Below, in pieces: positions 47,525 to 48,318 of a stretch of 48,318 nt of DNA. The translations under genes were made by a program, and so were the position numbers. How positions within the stretch are numbered: position 1 is the stretch's first letter; each line of letters begins with the position of its first letter. The notes beneath the pieces are model-generated. The model did no database searches, was not told the origin of the DNA, and saw only the letters and a list, made by a program, of their open reading frames with translations. The DNA comes from Cyanophora paradoxa. Taxonomy: Eukaryota > Glaucocystophyceae > Cyanophorales > Cyanophoraceae. The stretch covers positions 1 through 48,318 of the forward strand of contig QPMI01000573.1 in the NCBI GenBank assembly GCA_004431415.1. The letters are read 5' to 3'.

Positions 47525-48318
47525 ATGAATGCTAACACGAAAATCGCAACTCCCTGTGAGAGACTCGGTAACCTGTGCAAATTTACACCTGAGAAACATA
47601 ATTGGGGTTCTTTCCTACATTGTCTCACTCCGAATACTGACAGCGAGACTGTCATAGAGTATTTCGACCATCAGATTACGGAAAGGATTAATGATGATTT
47701 GAAGAAAGGCAAAAAACCGACCTACGCCGAATGCATTCAGCCAAACGAAATAACACGTGTCTATCTGGATTATGACGGCTATGTGGATCTTAAACCGGAT
47801 GTTGCCGATAACTACAAGGAAGCCGATGAAAATCATTCGTGAAATGCGCAAGAGACTACACGAACTCACCGGTGCTACCATTGCTGTGTCCGTGCGTCAT
47901 CGTCCTATCCATTTCGTTAAGGAAGACGTGACCCAATTTAAAGGTATCGGGGCATTTCGTCTTTACCGATCTGTGCTGTCGTCATGAAGACATCCGAAAT
48001 TCTTAAATGTAATCGGACTTACGCCAAAGGTGGATTATGACCCACTCGTTTATAGACAAGGCAGGCGCTTGTTTGTCTGGGTAGTTGCAAGGGTAAATGG
48101 TTGGATTCCCAAAACAAGACTAAACGCGATGTGTTGATAAGGAGTAGTATTTACCAAATTCGTGGATTGTGAAACCATGTATGACAGCGACTTTTTTCGC
48201 GCAATTCACGGATTGCCCCACTGTGCTTTATCGATGAATCAAACATGTATATGTTTTGATGCTAACCTAACCCAAGATGAGAAAAACGACGGTCGCAAAG
48301 GCGGAAGTTGCAAAAGAG
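47525..48318 (+). pseudogene. archaeo-eukaryotic-type primase, frameshifted, runs off window
   Basis: ATG 47525. The first frame (105 codons) includes ITRVYLDYDGYVDL, which fits the metal-binding DxD strand of AEP primases. After a shift near 47815: REMRKRLHELTGATIAVSVR; near 47970 another; then KVDYDPLVYRQGRRLF (about 48028-48078), the D..VY...R.(L/F) nucleotide-binding motif of virus primases, and later NKTKRDVL in another frame. At least three frame changes, and the gene is cut by the window end. A helicase part would be expected downstream, as in E1. Distinct in sequence from the E1 PrimPol. Confidence 0.6.

Larger units (their letters stand above)
41961..48318. mobile_element. element 2 (E2): second Polinton-like virus, left part
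   Basis: AT-richer DNA starting at a hairpin of the E1 type and running to the window end. It shares with E1 the terminal hairpin design, subterminal words (AATAGGGGGAATC, TAGAAAGCTATTGTAG), CATTTTCAGT-type motifs, the AT-hook gene, the D5-type winged-helix sequence, a primase and the promoter-like pair. No capsid, PolB or integrase lies in the visible part, so the class is inferred from this kinship. Gene content otherwise differs (RING proteins), so it is a relative and not a duplicate of E1. Confidence 0.75.

Overview
This is eukaryotic nuclear DNA carrying two related integrated Polinton-like (Maverick/adintovirus-type) DNA viruses in GC-rich host sequence. Evidence for a eukaryotic host: a 170-bp satellite array of about 36 units, a hAT-type MITE with a perfect 8-bp target duplication, and GC-rich sequence with only short, exon-like reading frames. 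The host species cannot be told from the window. No tRNA, rRNA or CRISPR was seen.

Layout. 1-2338: GC-rich host flank with an exon-like minus-strand ORF set. 2339-29133: element 1 (E1, about 26.8 kb, more AT-rich), bounded by two hairpins of the same design. 29134-41960: host DNA holding the satellite (29748-35925), decayed coding remnants, the MITE (38256-38657) and a local duplication. 41961-48318: left part of element 2 (E2), which starts with the same kind of hairpin and runs off the window.

E1 has a replication and capsid half (3.7-17.3 kb): penton-like minor capsid, double-jelly-roll major capsid protein, packaging ATPase, a coiled-coil virion protein, an AT-hook protein, a PrimPol-SF3 helicase, protein-primed type B DNA polymerase (PolB) and a retroviral-type integrase with D,D(35)E. 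A repeat-rich, compositionally odd spacer (17.8-18.9 kb) separates this from an accessory half (18.9-28.7 kb): a patatin phospholipase fused to an F5/8C discoidin domain, a bacteriophage-style fibre cassette (HxH-repeat shafts, an H-lectin-like tip, C1q-like tips, four paralogous shaft genes), a small phage-like protein, a zinc-ribbon protein and an S-adenosylmethionine decarboxylase (SpeD). The accessory half looks like a host-recognition, membrane-attack and metabolism module, largely of phage-like ancestry, on a eukaryotic virus backbone.

E2 shows a DUF5710-like protein, two paralogous RING-finger proteins, three small hypothetical genes, a free-standing D5-type C-terminal winged helix with heptapeptide repeats, an AT-hook protein homologous to that of E1, and the start of a primase. 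Both elements carry multi-copy intergenic iteron blocks with the same layout but different words (TGTGACAGG in E1, GGTTACG in E2), and share an AAAAWTGAC / ATTTAAGGG promoter-like pair before replication-type genes.

Many genes (MCP, penton, ATPase, helicase, SpeD, one C1q fibre, E2 primase) are broken by one or more single-base frameshifts, while PolB (1093 codons), patatin (513) and several fibre genes are open. A cluster of one-base deletions inside the satellite suggests that part of this is uncorrected long-read error, not true decay. All functional statements rest on motif reading by eye.
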